From Jaenimonas drosophilae (lineage: Eukaryota; Euglenozoa; Kinetoplastea; Trypanosomatida; Trypanosomatidae): a stretch of DNA of 64,000 nucleotides. The stretch spans positions 1 through 64,000 of the forward strand of contig JASAON010001642.1 in NCBI GenBank assembly GCA_030849065.1, written 5' to 3'. Made by a program: the position numbers and the translations under genes. The notes beneath the pieces were generated by a model. That model searched no databases. It worked only from the letters and a program-made list of their open reading frames with translations, and had not been told where the DNA came from. Every line of letters starts with the position of its first letter. The first letter of the stretch is position 1. Positions 47,335-56,292 of the stretch are shown here, piece by piece.

Positions 47335-50300
47335 ATGGCCGGCCTTCAGTCGCACAACATCTCTCTGGCCTCCATCGCCGGGGGACGCGGCTCTATCGAC
47401 AAGAACACCTGTGCCTTCTGCCGCCGACGTGCTACGCCTCTACCTTCGGATCCTCACGCACCCTGGTTTGCATTCTTCTCACTCGTTGACTGCCGCCACT
47501 ACGTCTGCCAGCCATGCGCACTGGTCCACTCCGATAACGCAGGCCGCTTCATTACCTGCCCATCATGCCACTGCGTTTCACGACTTGCCCAATCTGGACG
47601 GCGGCGCGGTGATGGCCTCACGCGCACCGAAGGCCGCCTAGCCATTGATGACGGGGTCTCAAGCGTCGCATCGCGGAGGAGCTCAGCGATGCCCGTCCCG
47701 AGAAGTGCCCTCAAACGCAGCGGGGCAGGAAAGCGCTCGGGATCGGTGCAGTTCCCCACAGATCTGGGGCGAGAGGACCCCGGCACACGCTCGGGCACCA
47801 CCCCAGTGGCCTCCCCCCTTACAAGTGCCGCCGTCGCCTCACTCCCACGTGACCCCTCCGTCGCGGAGAAGGAGCGCGAGCGGCCGTCGGAGCCATCCAC
47901 GGTTGGGCTCTTCTCCATTGCGCCAGCGAAGAGGTCTAGCTCTCGCTCCAAGGAACGCTCTCGTACCGCCCCTGCAGCTCCACGTAGCAAGCAGCTACTG
48001 GAGAAGGAGGAGCCTGCCGCACCATTGGCACCGCTGGTGATTCAGACCGTTGAGGCGCCCGACACAACTGACATCCCCTCCACATTGGCCCACGAGGAGG
48101 CCGTGCGGGCACTAGAAGAAGAAGCTGAAGCCGCTACTCGAGTCATCGCCGCAGACGAGGCCAAGGAACGCTTTGCAATCAGCAACAAGGTGGACGACGC
48201 ATGGGCTGCCTTCACCCAGCGCAATCTCGCCCATGACTTCGACGTGAGCCCCCAAACCCCGTCCATGGAACCCCCACCCCGGCCCTCCATGGCTCCTACG
48301 GACACCAACTACGATGTCGATGTCAGCAACACCTCCGACGACTTGGAGCCCGCCGCTCGAGGACGAAGTAAGTCCGCAAAGGTCCCAGCATCATCACTCT
48401 CACGAGTCTCGCCACCGTCTACAGACATCAGTCATCACGACGAGTTCCCGGCAACACAGACACCCATCCCTAGCATCTCGTGTGTGCCTGAGGAGGAGCG
48501 AGCACGTCGCCAAATAGAGCTCGACGAGGATGGAGACTTTGCAAGCTTGCTCTTGTCGGAGCGTCGTAGACGTGTAGATGCAGCTGCTGCAGAAGCGGAT
48601 CGTTTGCACCAGGAACATGAGGAACTGCGCCGTCATCGTGCTGCCATGGAAAAGCTGGCTGATGCACTGGATGCGATCGTGGACCGTGAATGCAACCTCC
48701 GTGAGCGTCTGTACTCTGAAGAATCCGCCGCTGCTGCAAGACTGACTGTTGAGCGTGACGATGACGCACACAAGCTTCTCGCCGCATTGAGGCAGCGTGA
48801 CGAGGAACGCAGCCGCAATGAGCAGGCTGCGCTCCTCCAGCAGCAAGCTCTCCGGCAACAAGAGATCGCTGCCGTTGCGGAGCTACTTCGCGAATGTGAT
48901 GAGGAGAACTCTGATGTTCGTGAAGAGGAGCGTGAGCGACGTCGTGCCCTTCGGTCTGCCTTCATTCATGAGCTACCAGCTGTTTCCTCACCAGCACCTG
49001 CTGTTGCTGCTTCTGCTTCTACAGCAGATGGAGCTGGTACACAGGCCTTGCATGATCAGATGGATCAAGTGATGCAAATGATGAAGGCTCTTCAGTCACA
49101 GGCACCTCCGTCTATCGGTGCCACTGCCGTGAGTCCTTCACCGCTAGTGACAGCTTTGGATGCCTTCATGGCAGCTGAGGAACGTGCTCGTCGAAGCTTG
49201 CTGCTTGATGAGGATGGTGACCGCGTTGCGTTGATCTCGATGGAGCGCCGTAGACGTGTAGATGCAGCTGCTGCAGAAGCGGATCGTTTGCACCAGGAAC
49301 ATGAGGAACTGCGCCGTCATCGTGCTGCCATGGAAAAGCTGGCTGATGCACTGGATGCGATCGTGGACCGTGAATGCAACCTCCGTGAGCGTCTGTACTC
49401 TGAAGAATCCGCCGCTGCTGCAAGACTGACTGTTGAGCGTGACGATGACGCACACAAGCTTCTCGCCGCATTGAGGCAGCGTGACGAGGAACGCAGCCGC
49501 AATGAGCAGGCTGCGCTCCTCCAGCAGCAAGCTCTCCGGCAACAAGAGATCGCTGCCATTGCTGAGCTCCTTCGTGAATGTGATGAGGAGAACTCTGATG
49601 TTCGTGAAGAGGAGCGTGAGCGACGTCGTGCCCTTCGGTCTGTATTCATTCATGAGTTGTCACATGTTGCTTCTCCAGCACTCCCAGTGCCTGTCCCTGC
49701 TGTCACTGTTGTTGCTGCAGATGGAGCTGGTACGCAGGAGCTCCATGATCAGATGGATCAGGTGATGCAGATGATGAAGGCTCTTCAGTCACAGGCACCT
49801 CCGTCTATCGGTGCCACTGCCGTGAGTCCTTCACCGCTAGTGACAGCTTTGGATGCCTTCATGGCAGCTGAGGAACGTGCTCGTCGAAGCTTGCTGCTTG
49901 ATGAGGATGGTGACCGCGTTGCGTTGATCTCGATGGAGCGCCGTAGACGTGTAGATGCAGCTGCTGCAGAAGCGGATCGTTTGCACCAGGAGCATGAGGA
50001 ACTGCGCCGTCATCGTGCTGCCATGGAAAAGCTGGCTGATGCACTGGATGCGGTCATGGACCGTGAATGCAACCTCCGTGAGCGTCTGTACTCTGAAGAA
50101 TCCGCCGCTGCTGCAAGACTGACTGTTGAGCGTGACGACGACGCACACAAGCTTCTCGCCGCATTGAGGCAGCGTGACGAGGAACGCAGCCGCAATGAGC
50201 AGGCTGCGTTACGCCAACAGCAAGCTCTCCGGCAACAGCAACACGCTGCTGCCATTGTTGAGCTACTTCGTGAATGTGATGAGGGGCAGTCTGATATTCG

Positions 50301-53300
50301 CATGGATGAGCGTAATATGCGACGGACAATGATGGCGTTGAGTAGCAGCAATGCTGATAATCTTCGTGGAAGTGCTGGAGATAGTCACATGGAGGATGCG
50401 GGTAGCCTTGCTCGTGGTAGTGTGGCCTTGTCGGAGGTGGTGATGAGGGCGCAGACAGTGGTGGAGGAGGCAGAACGACGTGCAGAGGAACGCATTCACT
50501 CAGTGCGTGATGCAGTGGAGAAAGATTTGCTGCGTCGGCTGGAGATGATCCATAATGAGAGCCAACGACGTGCCATTGAAGCTGACGAGGTACGCATTCT
50601 GCATGACGAAGAAAGACGGGCAGTACTCGAGGCCAAGCTTGTGGCGTCCGAGCGTGCGGTGGAAGATGCCCAGCACCACCTGACCGTCACGATGGAGCGC
50701 TTCCGAGAGACAACTGCGCTGGCAGTGGTACCGGAGTTATGCGCAAAGGGGGAGGTTCCCAGAGTCACCGATGGTGGTCATCACGCCGCACTGGCACTGG
50801 AGGTGCAGCATGCGAAGGCGGACGTGGCCATGACCGAGGCTCGAGCGCGGTCCTTCGGAGCCCAGATGGACTCTCTGATGCAGTCAGATCCTGCCCTGCA
50901 TGGCAGTGGCAGTGCGCTGCACTCTCCTCCTTTGTCGGCGATCGATGTGGATGGTGCTGGGTCATCTGGGGAAAGCCCAGTGACGCCAAAGATGGCCGCG
51001 GATCTGGTGGAGGCAATGACCTCCACCCAACCTCGTGAATCTGCCACTCATCCCACGCGTACCCCACCCGGCGAGGCTGCCGTACCATCAAGTCCGTGGC
51101 GCATGGCCAACGTGCAGTACACCATGGGAGAGGTTATCCGCACCGCCATTCGTGAGGCGGTGGAGGAGATCGTGAGTGCTCATGCCGCAGCCCGTCAGCT
51201 TCATGGCGCAGCCCCGGCTGGAGCTGCCACCGCGTCCTCCATCTACTTCGATCAGGATATGGGCTCAAGCGGAGCACTGCGGCAGAGGCCCAGCGAGTGG
51301 GGAAGCAGCCGCGCGCAAGGGTGGGTCCGCGGGCACCTCTATAACCCACGCATGTCTGACACAACGGGGCTCATTGAGGGAGACTCCCCGCCGCAGCGCA
51401 GCCAACCCCGTAATACGAAGCTCAGTACGGAGGTCACCCACAGCCGGCCGATCGCACTCAGTGATGCTGCCACACAACGCCTTACGGCAGAGGGCCTCTC
51501 GGTGCAACGGCGCCTTCTGTCCGAGGTGGATGGACCAGCGAGAGAGGAGGACCAGGCAATGCGCTATGCCCCTGCTGTGGCTGCCGACTACGGAGGAGGT
51601 GCCACAACCAACGAAGGCGGTCAGACCCCCAGCCAATCCGTGGACGGCACACCACGCCCCCATGGCGGCCTCGATGCGTCGTCCTTCCACACACCGACGC
51701 GCGCGGAGCAGTCGTCGTTGCGCACGAAGCAGGAGGAGCCCAAGACGGTGAAGAAGATCTTCTTCGAGGCCTTCTTCGTTCCATTTGGGGACTCTGCCGA
51801 GCCCAAACGAACAAAGCCCCCAACGCCCTGCAACTACGTTCCCAGCAAACCCCACATTCACCATGAGCCTGTGGTGCAGAAAAAGCCTCGCGGTGCGGCA
51901 CCCACCAGATCGACCACGAGGGGAGGCGCAGCACGGACGACGCAGCCATCGCGTCGGAATGGGCGGGGCACCACCACCTCAGGCCAGGGTCGCGCAGCTG
52001 CTGGCCCACCACGCTGGAGGCCCACCGTCCTTCGGGAACCACGACAGAAGCCCTCATCCTCCACTACTCCATCCACACGCATCACAAGCGCTGCAGCCCA
52101 CGTCACAAGTGGCACCACCTCATCCTCCAGTGCGCATCGAGACGCCATGGAACGCGTTCAGGCACGCATGCGCGTCAATGCCGGAGTGGCCACGCAAACA
52201 CCTCCCTCGGACCAGTTTGGTCCGTCGAGGCATCCCACGCGGTCGGACAACCCCCCTCCTCAAGAAGGAGTGAGTACCTACTTCCCAGACAGAGACGCCT
52301 CTGTACGGACACCCCCTCCGCTGCCTGCCAAGCGAGCGAACCCCACACCCAACGTGTGCGAGGCGCCACCACTGCCGGCAGAGTTTCGCGATCGGCCAAC
52401 CATTGACCGGCGCGAGGATGGGGAGGATGGCGCAGACCACGCACAGCCGCGTCGCCCCTGCACCCCCACACATGAAGAACAGACAGAAAGCGCAAAGCGT
52501 GAGCGTGATGCCTACTACTACGAGCGGCCGCAGGTTCCGGTAGATCATGTGTCTCCCGTCCCTCCCCCAACTCCTCCGCCTTCGACGCAATCTCCGCACA
52601 TGCACCGGGTTGCTGCCGCCTTCGCCACAACCACCAGCATGCCCGTGCGGGCAGAGTCTGGTCTGCCACACGAAGAGGCCATTATGCAAACGCCGCCACG
52701 AGCCTTTCCACAGCCCAAACCACTCCACCGGAAGGACCCACACCCGCGCGTCGCAGCTACAGCCCGCCATCCTCTTGGCCATACGAGCTACTCTGTGCCC
52801 CCGTGGGCGACGGATGACATAAATGTGGTGGAGGAGGTGTGGGCGGCAGCATACTACGACGATATGCGCCGGCCGCTGCCGTGGAGCCAACGAGGAGATC
52901 CTCGGGTAGCTCCGAAGCCGAGCCACACAAGCCAGCTACCCGAGCCTCACGCGTGGTCAACGCGTCGTCTGGCCAACTACGGCTGGGAGTGGGAAGAGCT
53001 CCGCCGCGAGCACAGTGCTTCCGGTCTGCCATCCATGGAGGAGCTCCAGGACCGTCTTCACCAGTTGCGCGGCATGCACGCCGCATCTCATCAACCAAGC
53101 CCCCGCGAGCGCGGTCGTCCCACACGATCATCCTCGGCCATGGCGAGGGGACATGCCCACGCTACGCGATATCCACGAGCGGAGCCCACCACGTGCCATG
53201 ACCCCACCATCACCGTGCGCGCAGCTCCCATGAGGCGCTCGAAGAGTGTAGCGGAGCAGTGCTTCGGTCGCTCCCACTCCTCGCGCCACCCGCAGCAGCA

Positions 53301-53445
53301 CTCTTCATTGGGGGCTGCTCGACACCGAGGGGCCTCTCCTCCGTGGAGAACGGATATCAACTCGGGCTCCATGAAGCCGCCGTGGAACAGCCGTCAGCCC
53401 CACGCACCCGTTTCTATGCCGCCTGCCTCGTACATGTACCGATAG
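47335..53445 (+). CDS. RING-finger protein with three near-identical coiled-coil repeats
   Basis: The 2036-residue protein starts with a C3HC4 RING: C26-x2-C29, C53-x-H55, C58-x2-C61 and C75-x2-C78, in the spacing expected for a zinc-binding E3-ligase RING. After a polar linker, residues of about 387-1000 hold three copies of a charged coiled-coil unit of 228-231 residues, each containing ERRRRVDAAAAEADRLHQEH and RQRDEERSRNEQAALLQQQA (or RQQQA). More coiled coil follows to about residue 1160, then a long Pro/Arg/Ser-rich tail to the end. RING followed by coiled coil is the order of TRIM-type ligases, but no B-box is visible and the similarity is architectural only. The repeats suggest a long rod. 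The substrate and location are unknown. Confidence 0.8.
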   Translation: MAGLQSHNISLASIAGGRGSIDKNTCAFCRRRATPLPSDPHAPWFAFFSLVDCRHYVCQPCALVHSDNAGRFITCPSCHCVSRLAQSGRRRGDGLTRTEGRLAIDDGVSSVASRRSSAMPVPRSALKRSGAGKRSGSVQFPTDLGREDPGTRSGTTPVASPLTSAAVASLPRDPSVAEKERERPSEPSTVGLFSIAPAKRSSSRSKERSRTAPAAPRSKQLLEKEEPAAPLAPLVIQTVEAPDTTDIPSTLAHEEAVRALEEEAEAATRVIAADEAKERFAISNKVDDAWAAFTQRNLAHDFDVSPQTPSMEPPPRPSMAPTDTNYDVDVSNTSDDLEPAARGRSKSAKVPASSLSRVSPPSTDISHHDEFPATQTPIPSISCVPEEERARRQIELDEDGDFASLLLSERRRRVDAAAAEADRLHQEHEELRRHRAAMEKLADALDAIVDRECNLRERLYSEESAAAARLTVERDDDAHKLLAALRQRDEERSRNEQAALLQQQALRQQEIAAVAELLRECDEENSDVREEERERRRALRSAFIHELPAVSSPAPAVAASASTADGAGTQALHDQMDQVMQMMKALQSQAPPSIGATAVSPSPLVTALDAFMAAEERARRSLLLDEDGDRVALISMERRRRVDAAAAEADRLHQEHEELRRHRAAMEKLADALDAIVDRECNLRERLYSEESAAAARLTVERDDDAHKLLAALRQRDEERSRNEQAALLQQQALRQQEIAAIAELLRECDEENSDVREEERERRRALRSVFIHELSHVASPALPVPVPAVTVVAADGAGTQELHDQMDQVMQMMKALQSQAPPSIGATAVSPSPLVTALDAFMAAEERARRSLLLDEDGDRVALISMERRRRVDAAAAEADRLHQEHEELRRHRAAMEKLADALDAVMDRECNLRERLYSEESAAAARLTVERDDDAHKLLAALRQRDEERSRNEQAALRQQQALRQQQHAAAIVELLRECDEGQSDIRMDERNMRRTMMALSSSNADNLRGSAGDSHMEDAGSLARGSVALSEVVMRAQTVVEEAERRAEERIHSVRDAVEKDLLRRLEMIHNESQRRAIEADEVRILHDEERRAVLEAKLVASERAVEDAQHHLTVTMERFRETTALAVVPELCAKGEVPRVTDGGHHAALALEVQHAKADVAMTEARARSFGAQMDSLMQSDPALHGSGSALHSPPLSAIDVDGAGSSGESPVTPKMAADLVEAMTSTQPRESATHPTRTPPGEAAVPSSPWRMANVQYTMGEVIRTAIREAVEEIVSAHAAARQLHGAAPAGAATASSIYFDQDMGSSGALRQRPSEWGSSRAQGWVRGHLYNPRMSDTTGLIEGDSPPQRSQPRNTKLSTEVTHSRPIALSDAATQRLTAEGLSVQRRLLSEVDGPAREEDQAMRYAPAVAADYGGGATTNEGGQTPSQSVDGTPRPHGGLDASSFHTPTRAEQSSLRTKQEEPKTVKKIFFEAFFVPFGDSAEPKRTKPPTPCNYVPSKPHIHHEPVVQKKPRGAAPTRSTTRGGAARTTQPSRRNGRGTTTSGQGRAAAGPPRWRPTVLREPRQKPSSSTTPSTRITSAAAHVTSGTTSSSSAHRDAMERVQARMRVNAGVATQTPPSDQFGPSRHPTRSDNPPPQEGVSTYFPDRDASVRTPPPLPAKRANPTPNVCEAPPLPAEFRDRPTIDRREDGEDGADHAQPRRPCTPTHEEQTESAKRERDAYYYERPQVPVDHVSPVPPPTPPPSTQSPHMHRVAAAFATTTSMPVRAESGLPHEEAIMQTPPRAFPQPKPLHRKDPHPRVAATARHPLGHTSYSVPPWATDDINVVEEVWAAAYYDDMRRPLPWSQRGDPRVAPKPSHTSQLPEPHAWSTRRLANYGWEWEELRREHSASGLPSMEELQDRLHQLRGMHAASHQPSPRERGRPTRSSSAMARGHAHATRYPRAEPTTCHDPTITVRAAPMRRSKSVAEQCFGRSHSSRHPQQHSSLGAARHRGASPPWRTDINSGSMKPPWNSRQPHAPVSMPPASYMYR
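48493..50330 (+). repeat. three long tandem repeats (684 and 693 bases, third partial)
   Basis: Units begin with GAG-GA(G/A)-CG at 48493, 49177 and 49870. Across about 400 bases from the ERRRRVD codons onward, units 1 and 2 are almost identical at the nucleotide level. Units 2 and 3 are also near-identical across their first part, from about 90 bases before the unit start. The third unit diverges after about 50280. Confidence 0.95.
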
Positions 53446-53897
53446 AGCACACACACATGAGTTTGCGAGGCACGGAGTGAGTACTTAGATTGCCTCTCTC
53501 GCCTCACTCCTACCGTGCGTGCAGAGGTAAGGGGGAGGACGTCGCCATCATCATCATCATCATTCAGCGTTGAAGAGGTGTTGGGAGGATGCTAGAGATT
53601 CTCCCATCCAAACAAAACGACGACGAACCCATCGACTTTGGCTATATAGATACCTACTAGAGCACTATATGAGGAGCATGCAGTCCTCTACACCCAACAT
53701 CTATTTGCCATAAACCACGCGCACTCCCCCTGTGTGCGTGTGTGTGCGTGTGGATGTACACCTGCCTTGCTATACCTTACCTAAGCCATCTTTCTTTCTT
53801 TGTATCTGCGTAGATATCCTCTTCAAATCAAGGACTTCATCAGGGCAATCCGCTCTTAACTCCCAACACCAACCCCCAAAAACCCCTCTTATCAATC
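53446..53897. other. intergenic region
   Basis: A spacer of 452 bases that includes a short (ATC)n run at about 53547-53561 and GT-rich sequence near 53733. It ends with the splice signal of the next gene. Confidence 0.6.
53790..53813 (+). promoter_or_regulatory. probable spliced-leader acceptor of the codon-biased coiled-coil gene
   Basis: TCTTTCTTTCTTTGTATCTG followed by CGTAG gives AG at 53812-53813, 85 bases before the ATG at 53898. Confidence 0.65.
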
Positions 53898-54872
53898 ATG
53901 CCGGACATGGAGAAGCAGGACGCGAAGCGCAAGGAGATGGCGAAGCTCGTCACCATTCAGCAGTACAACTGGATGAGCCACCACGGTGCGGAGTCGAAGG
54001 AGGTTGACAACGCCCACTTCCGCCCCGAGGAGGAGAAGGGTGCCCGCAACTACGGCAACCGCGAGGGCATGCGCGCTGACATCCGCAAGGAGCTCCAGGC
54101 CCTGAAGGACCGCCTTGGTCTCTACGATGGTGATGATGGTTTCGCCGCCGGTGGTGGCCTCTCCCGCCGCGAGCTTGAGGAGCTCCGCCGCCGCCAGGAG
54201 GAGGAGGAGCGCCTGCGCCAGGAGAAGATCGAGGCGGACCGCGCGGCCCGCCAGCAGATCATTGACCAGCAGCTGAAGGAGAAGAAGGAGCGCGATGCCA
54301 CCCTTCCCGGACGCAAGGATGCCCTCCGTGAGCAAGGAATGTCCGATGAGAATGAGGAGACCGCCGCCAAGACCAGCGCCATCTTAGCATCCATCAAGCG
54401 CACCGATGCGGAGAAGGCGGAGGCCGCCGTGACCCTCTCCAAGGGCGTCCGCATGCTCCTCCTCGCCAAGGGAGCCGTCTACTACAGCTACCTAGATGGC
54501 TCCATGAAGTACACCGTGGAGGACTTGGAGAAGTATAACGCCGAGCACCGCCACGAGGTGGAGGAGGCCCTCATCGACACCGGCCTTGAGCTCCCCAGCG
54601 CCGAGGAGTTCGACCTCTTCCCCCTGCGTGAGCTGGCGGAGAAGCGCTCCGAGCAGATGAAGCGCGCCAACGAGGGCGACAGCGCTGCGTCCAAGGAGTT
54701 AGGTGCCACGAAGAAGCTGATCAATGCCGAGCGCCAGGCCTACAACCAGCGTGCACAGGAGTGCGCCGGACGCGTGGTTTTCATCCTCTCCAGCAAGGCT
54801 TCCGAGGCGGCCAATGCCGAGCACGTGGAGGAGGAGGAGCACGTCGAGGAGGAAGAGCAGGTTGAGGCCTAG
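53898..54872 (+). CDS. abundant-type charged coiled-coil protein, function unknown
   Basis: This is a 324-residue, highly charged, mostly helical protein. It opens MPDMEKQDAKRKEMAKLVTI, has a Glu/Arg/Gln-rich coiled coil at about 90-145 (RRELEELRRRQEEEERLRQE), and a second helical part with KGVRMLLLAKGAVYYSYLDG (about 180-199). The tail repeats HVEEEE. No cysteine-rich, membrane or signal element is seen. Codons are almost uniformly G/C-ending and restricted (CGC, AAG, GAG, CTC, ACC), far more than in the neighbours. In kinetoplastids that accompanies very high expression, as for structural flagellar or ribosomal proteins. I do not recognise the family; a cytoskeletal or paraflagellar component is only a guess from composition and codon use. 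Confidence 0.8.
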   Translation: MPDMEKQDAKRKEMAKLVTIQQYNWMSHHGAESKEVDNAHFRPEEEKGARNYGNREGMRADIRKELQALKDRLGLYDGDDGFAAGGGLSRRELEELRRRQEEEERLRQEKIEADRAARQQIIDQQLKEKKERDATLPGRKDALREQGMSDENEETAAKTSAILASIKRTDAEKAEAAVTLSKGVRMLLLAKGAVYYSYLDGSMKYTVEDLEKYNAEHRHEVEEALIDTGLELPSAEEFDLFPLRELAEKRSEQMKRANEGDSAASKELGATKKLINAERQAYNQRAQECAGRVVFILSSKASEAANAEHVEEEEHVEEEEQVEA

Positions 54873-55700
54873 GCCTCATGAAGGAAAGGTCACGGGGTTG
54901 ACTGTTGCGATCTTCACGCGCATATGGACGAGTGTGCGGATGGTGATGCACCTCTTCTATATATATAAGAAGGAACTACCCTAAACAACGAAAAGAAAAT
55001 CACAAAAAACCAAGACAGACGCACACAGGCAAGGGTTGATTCCAGTCAATCCCTCAACTTCTTTTCTTTCTTTGAGTACTGTACCGAACCGATTGTGTGG
55101 CTCTTGTGTGTGTGCGTGCGTATGCTTGGTGGTTAGCTGGGGAGAGAGATTGCAGAAGAGCAAGCAGGATGGACTGTGGTACTTGTGCCCAACTCCAGCC
55201 CCTGCATCTTCACACTTCTCTATGTGGTAGAGACGGGATGGCGCGCGAGCTGACACAGAACCTCGCCCACCCCCCTCCCAAAGCATTTCTTCCTTGCCCA
55301 TGGCCCCACTCCTCTTACTACCCACCACCACAGCCTCTTTGTCATCAAGGAAAGCCACACACTGGCCACACTGATTACCGTGCGAATTATTTTTCATTTC
55401 GTTTATTGTTTGTTTTCTGGGGGTATTCCACACATATGTGTTTTGTGATCGTCGTGGGCCGTCCCTGTTGAGGCGATGGACCAGGATGGACGATCACCTC
55501 TGTAGAAATCACCGGCCTTGGAGAGGAGTGTGGACGGCACGGAAACGAAGGAAGGAAGAATAAGAAAAGAAAAGTGTGTGCGTGTGCGTGTGGTATGCAC
55601 ACGATTGGGATGAGAGCAGTGTTTTCTGCGCCGTGGGTCATGTACGTGCATTACTCCGTGGAGAATGACGAGTGAGGGTGTGGCTGAGCTTGCCAGAGAC

Positions 55701-55733
55701 TGGTGCGGCACTCCATGATGGGGTGCCGCACCA
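55701..55733 (+). other. perfect 11-bp inverted repeat (stem-loop)
   Basis: TGGTGCGGCAC (55701-55711) and GTGCCGCACCA (55723-55733) are exact reverse complements, separated by an 11-base loop. The left arm sequence CTGGTGCGGCA (first seen at 55700) recurs as a direct repeat at 55795-55805. Confidence 0.85.
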
Positions 55734-56245
55734 TGCCATCTACCGCAACGAGCTATGCCTGTATCAGTCATTTTACAAGGAAACAGCGCGTGATCTGGTG
55801 CGGCAGCATGTGATGGAAGATAGCACGTCGTTTTGTTTCTTGTTCGCTGGCTGGGGGGATGTTTGCTGGTGTTCGTCGTTTTCGTCGATGGAGAGATGCT
55901 TCGCCAGCACACATGTGCGCTGGGGAGGTTTTCACGACATCTGCGCTACTTCCTGGCACTACTCTACGTCCTTCCTTCCTCCCAGTAAAAAAAAAAAAAG
56001 AAGGAGACAGACGGAGTCATCGTGTTCTGTTCTCTCCTAAATTTTCTTTTTTTTGGAGCGACGCATTTTTTCAGGCGTTGCTTCACCTTCGACGGACCCC
56101 AACCGACGACTCACCCTCGCCCAATCCTCTCCCTCCCTCAGGTCGTAACTCGTTCACCGAAGACATCCTTCGTGGCGGGTTGACTCCCCCGCCAAGGGCG
56201 ACTGCATGATTGTGACCCTGCCATCACCTCAGCCCCCTCACGTTG

Positions 56246-56282
56246 CATCTTTTCCTCTACTCCTTTCTCTTTCCCTTCATAG
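56246..56282 (+). promoter_or_regulatory. probable spliced-leader acceptor deciding the start at 56293
   Basis: CATCTTTTCCTCTACTCCTT, then TCTCTTTCCCTTCATAG, has AG at 56281-56282. It lies between an upstream in-frame ATG (56206) and the ATG at 56293, so the mature message should begin at the latter. Confidence 0.75.
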
Positions 56283-56292
56283 ATCCTGTGTC

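Larger units (their letters stand above)
54873..56292. other. longest intergenic region (probable long 3' untranslated region)
   Basis: About 1.4 kb without a gene. It includes the 3' flank of the codon-biased gene, a GT-rich stretch near 55105-55125 and again near 55573, an 11-bp perfect hairpin at 55701-55733, a near-palindrome at 55904-55923 (CCAGCACACATGTGCGCTGG, one mismatched pair), and an A12-type run at about 55987. The frame 55672-56040 opens at GTG and has no recognisable content. Confidence 0.6.

Noticed and set aside
48400..50350. Several long minus-strand frames repeated at the repeat period
   Set aside because: They are shadows of the strongly biased coiled-coil codons on the + strand and repeat only because the repeat does.
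55672..56040. 122-codon frame in the long non-coding region
   Set aside because: It opens at GTG, ends in translated poly-A, and has no coding-like composition; the region is better read as untranslated.
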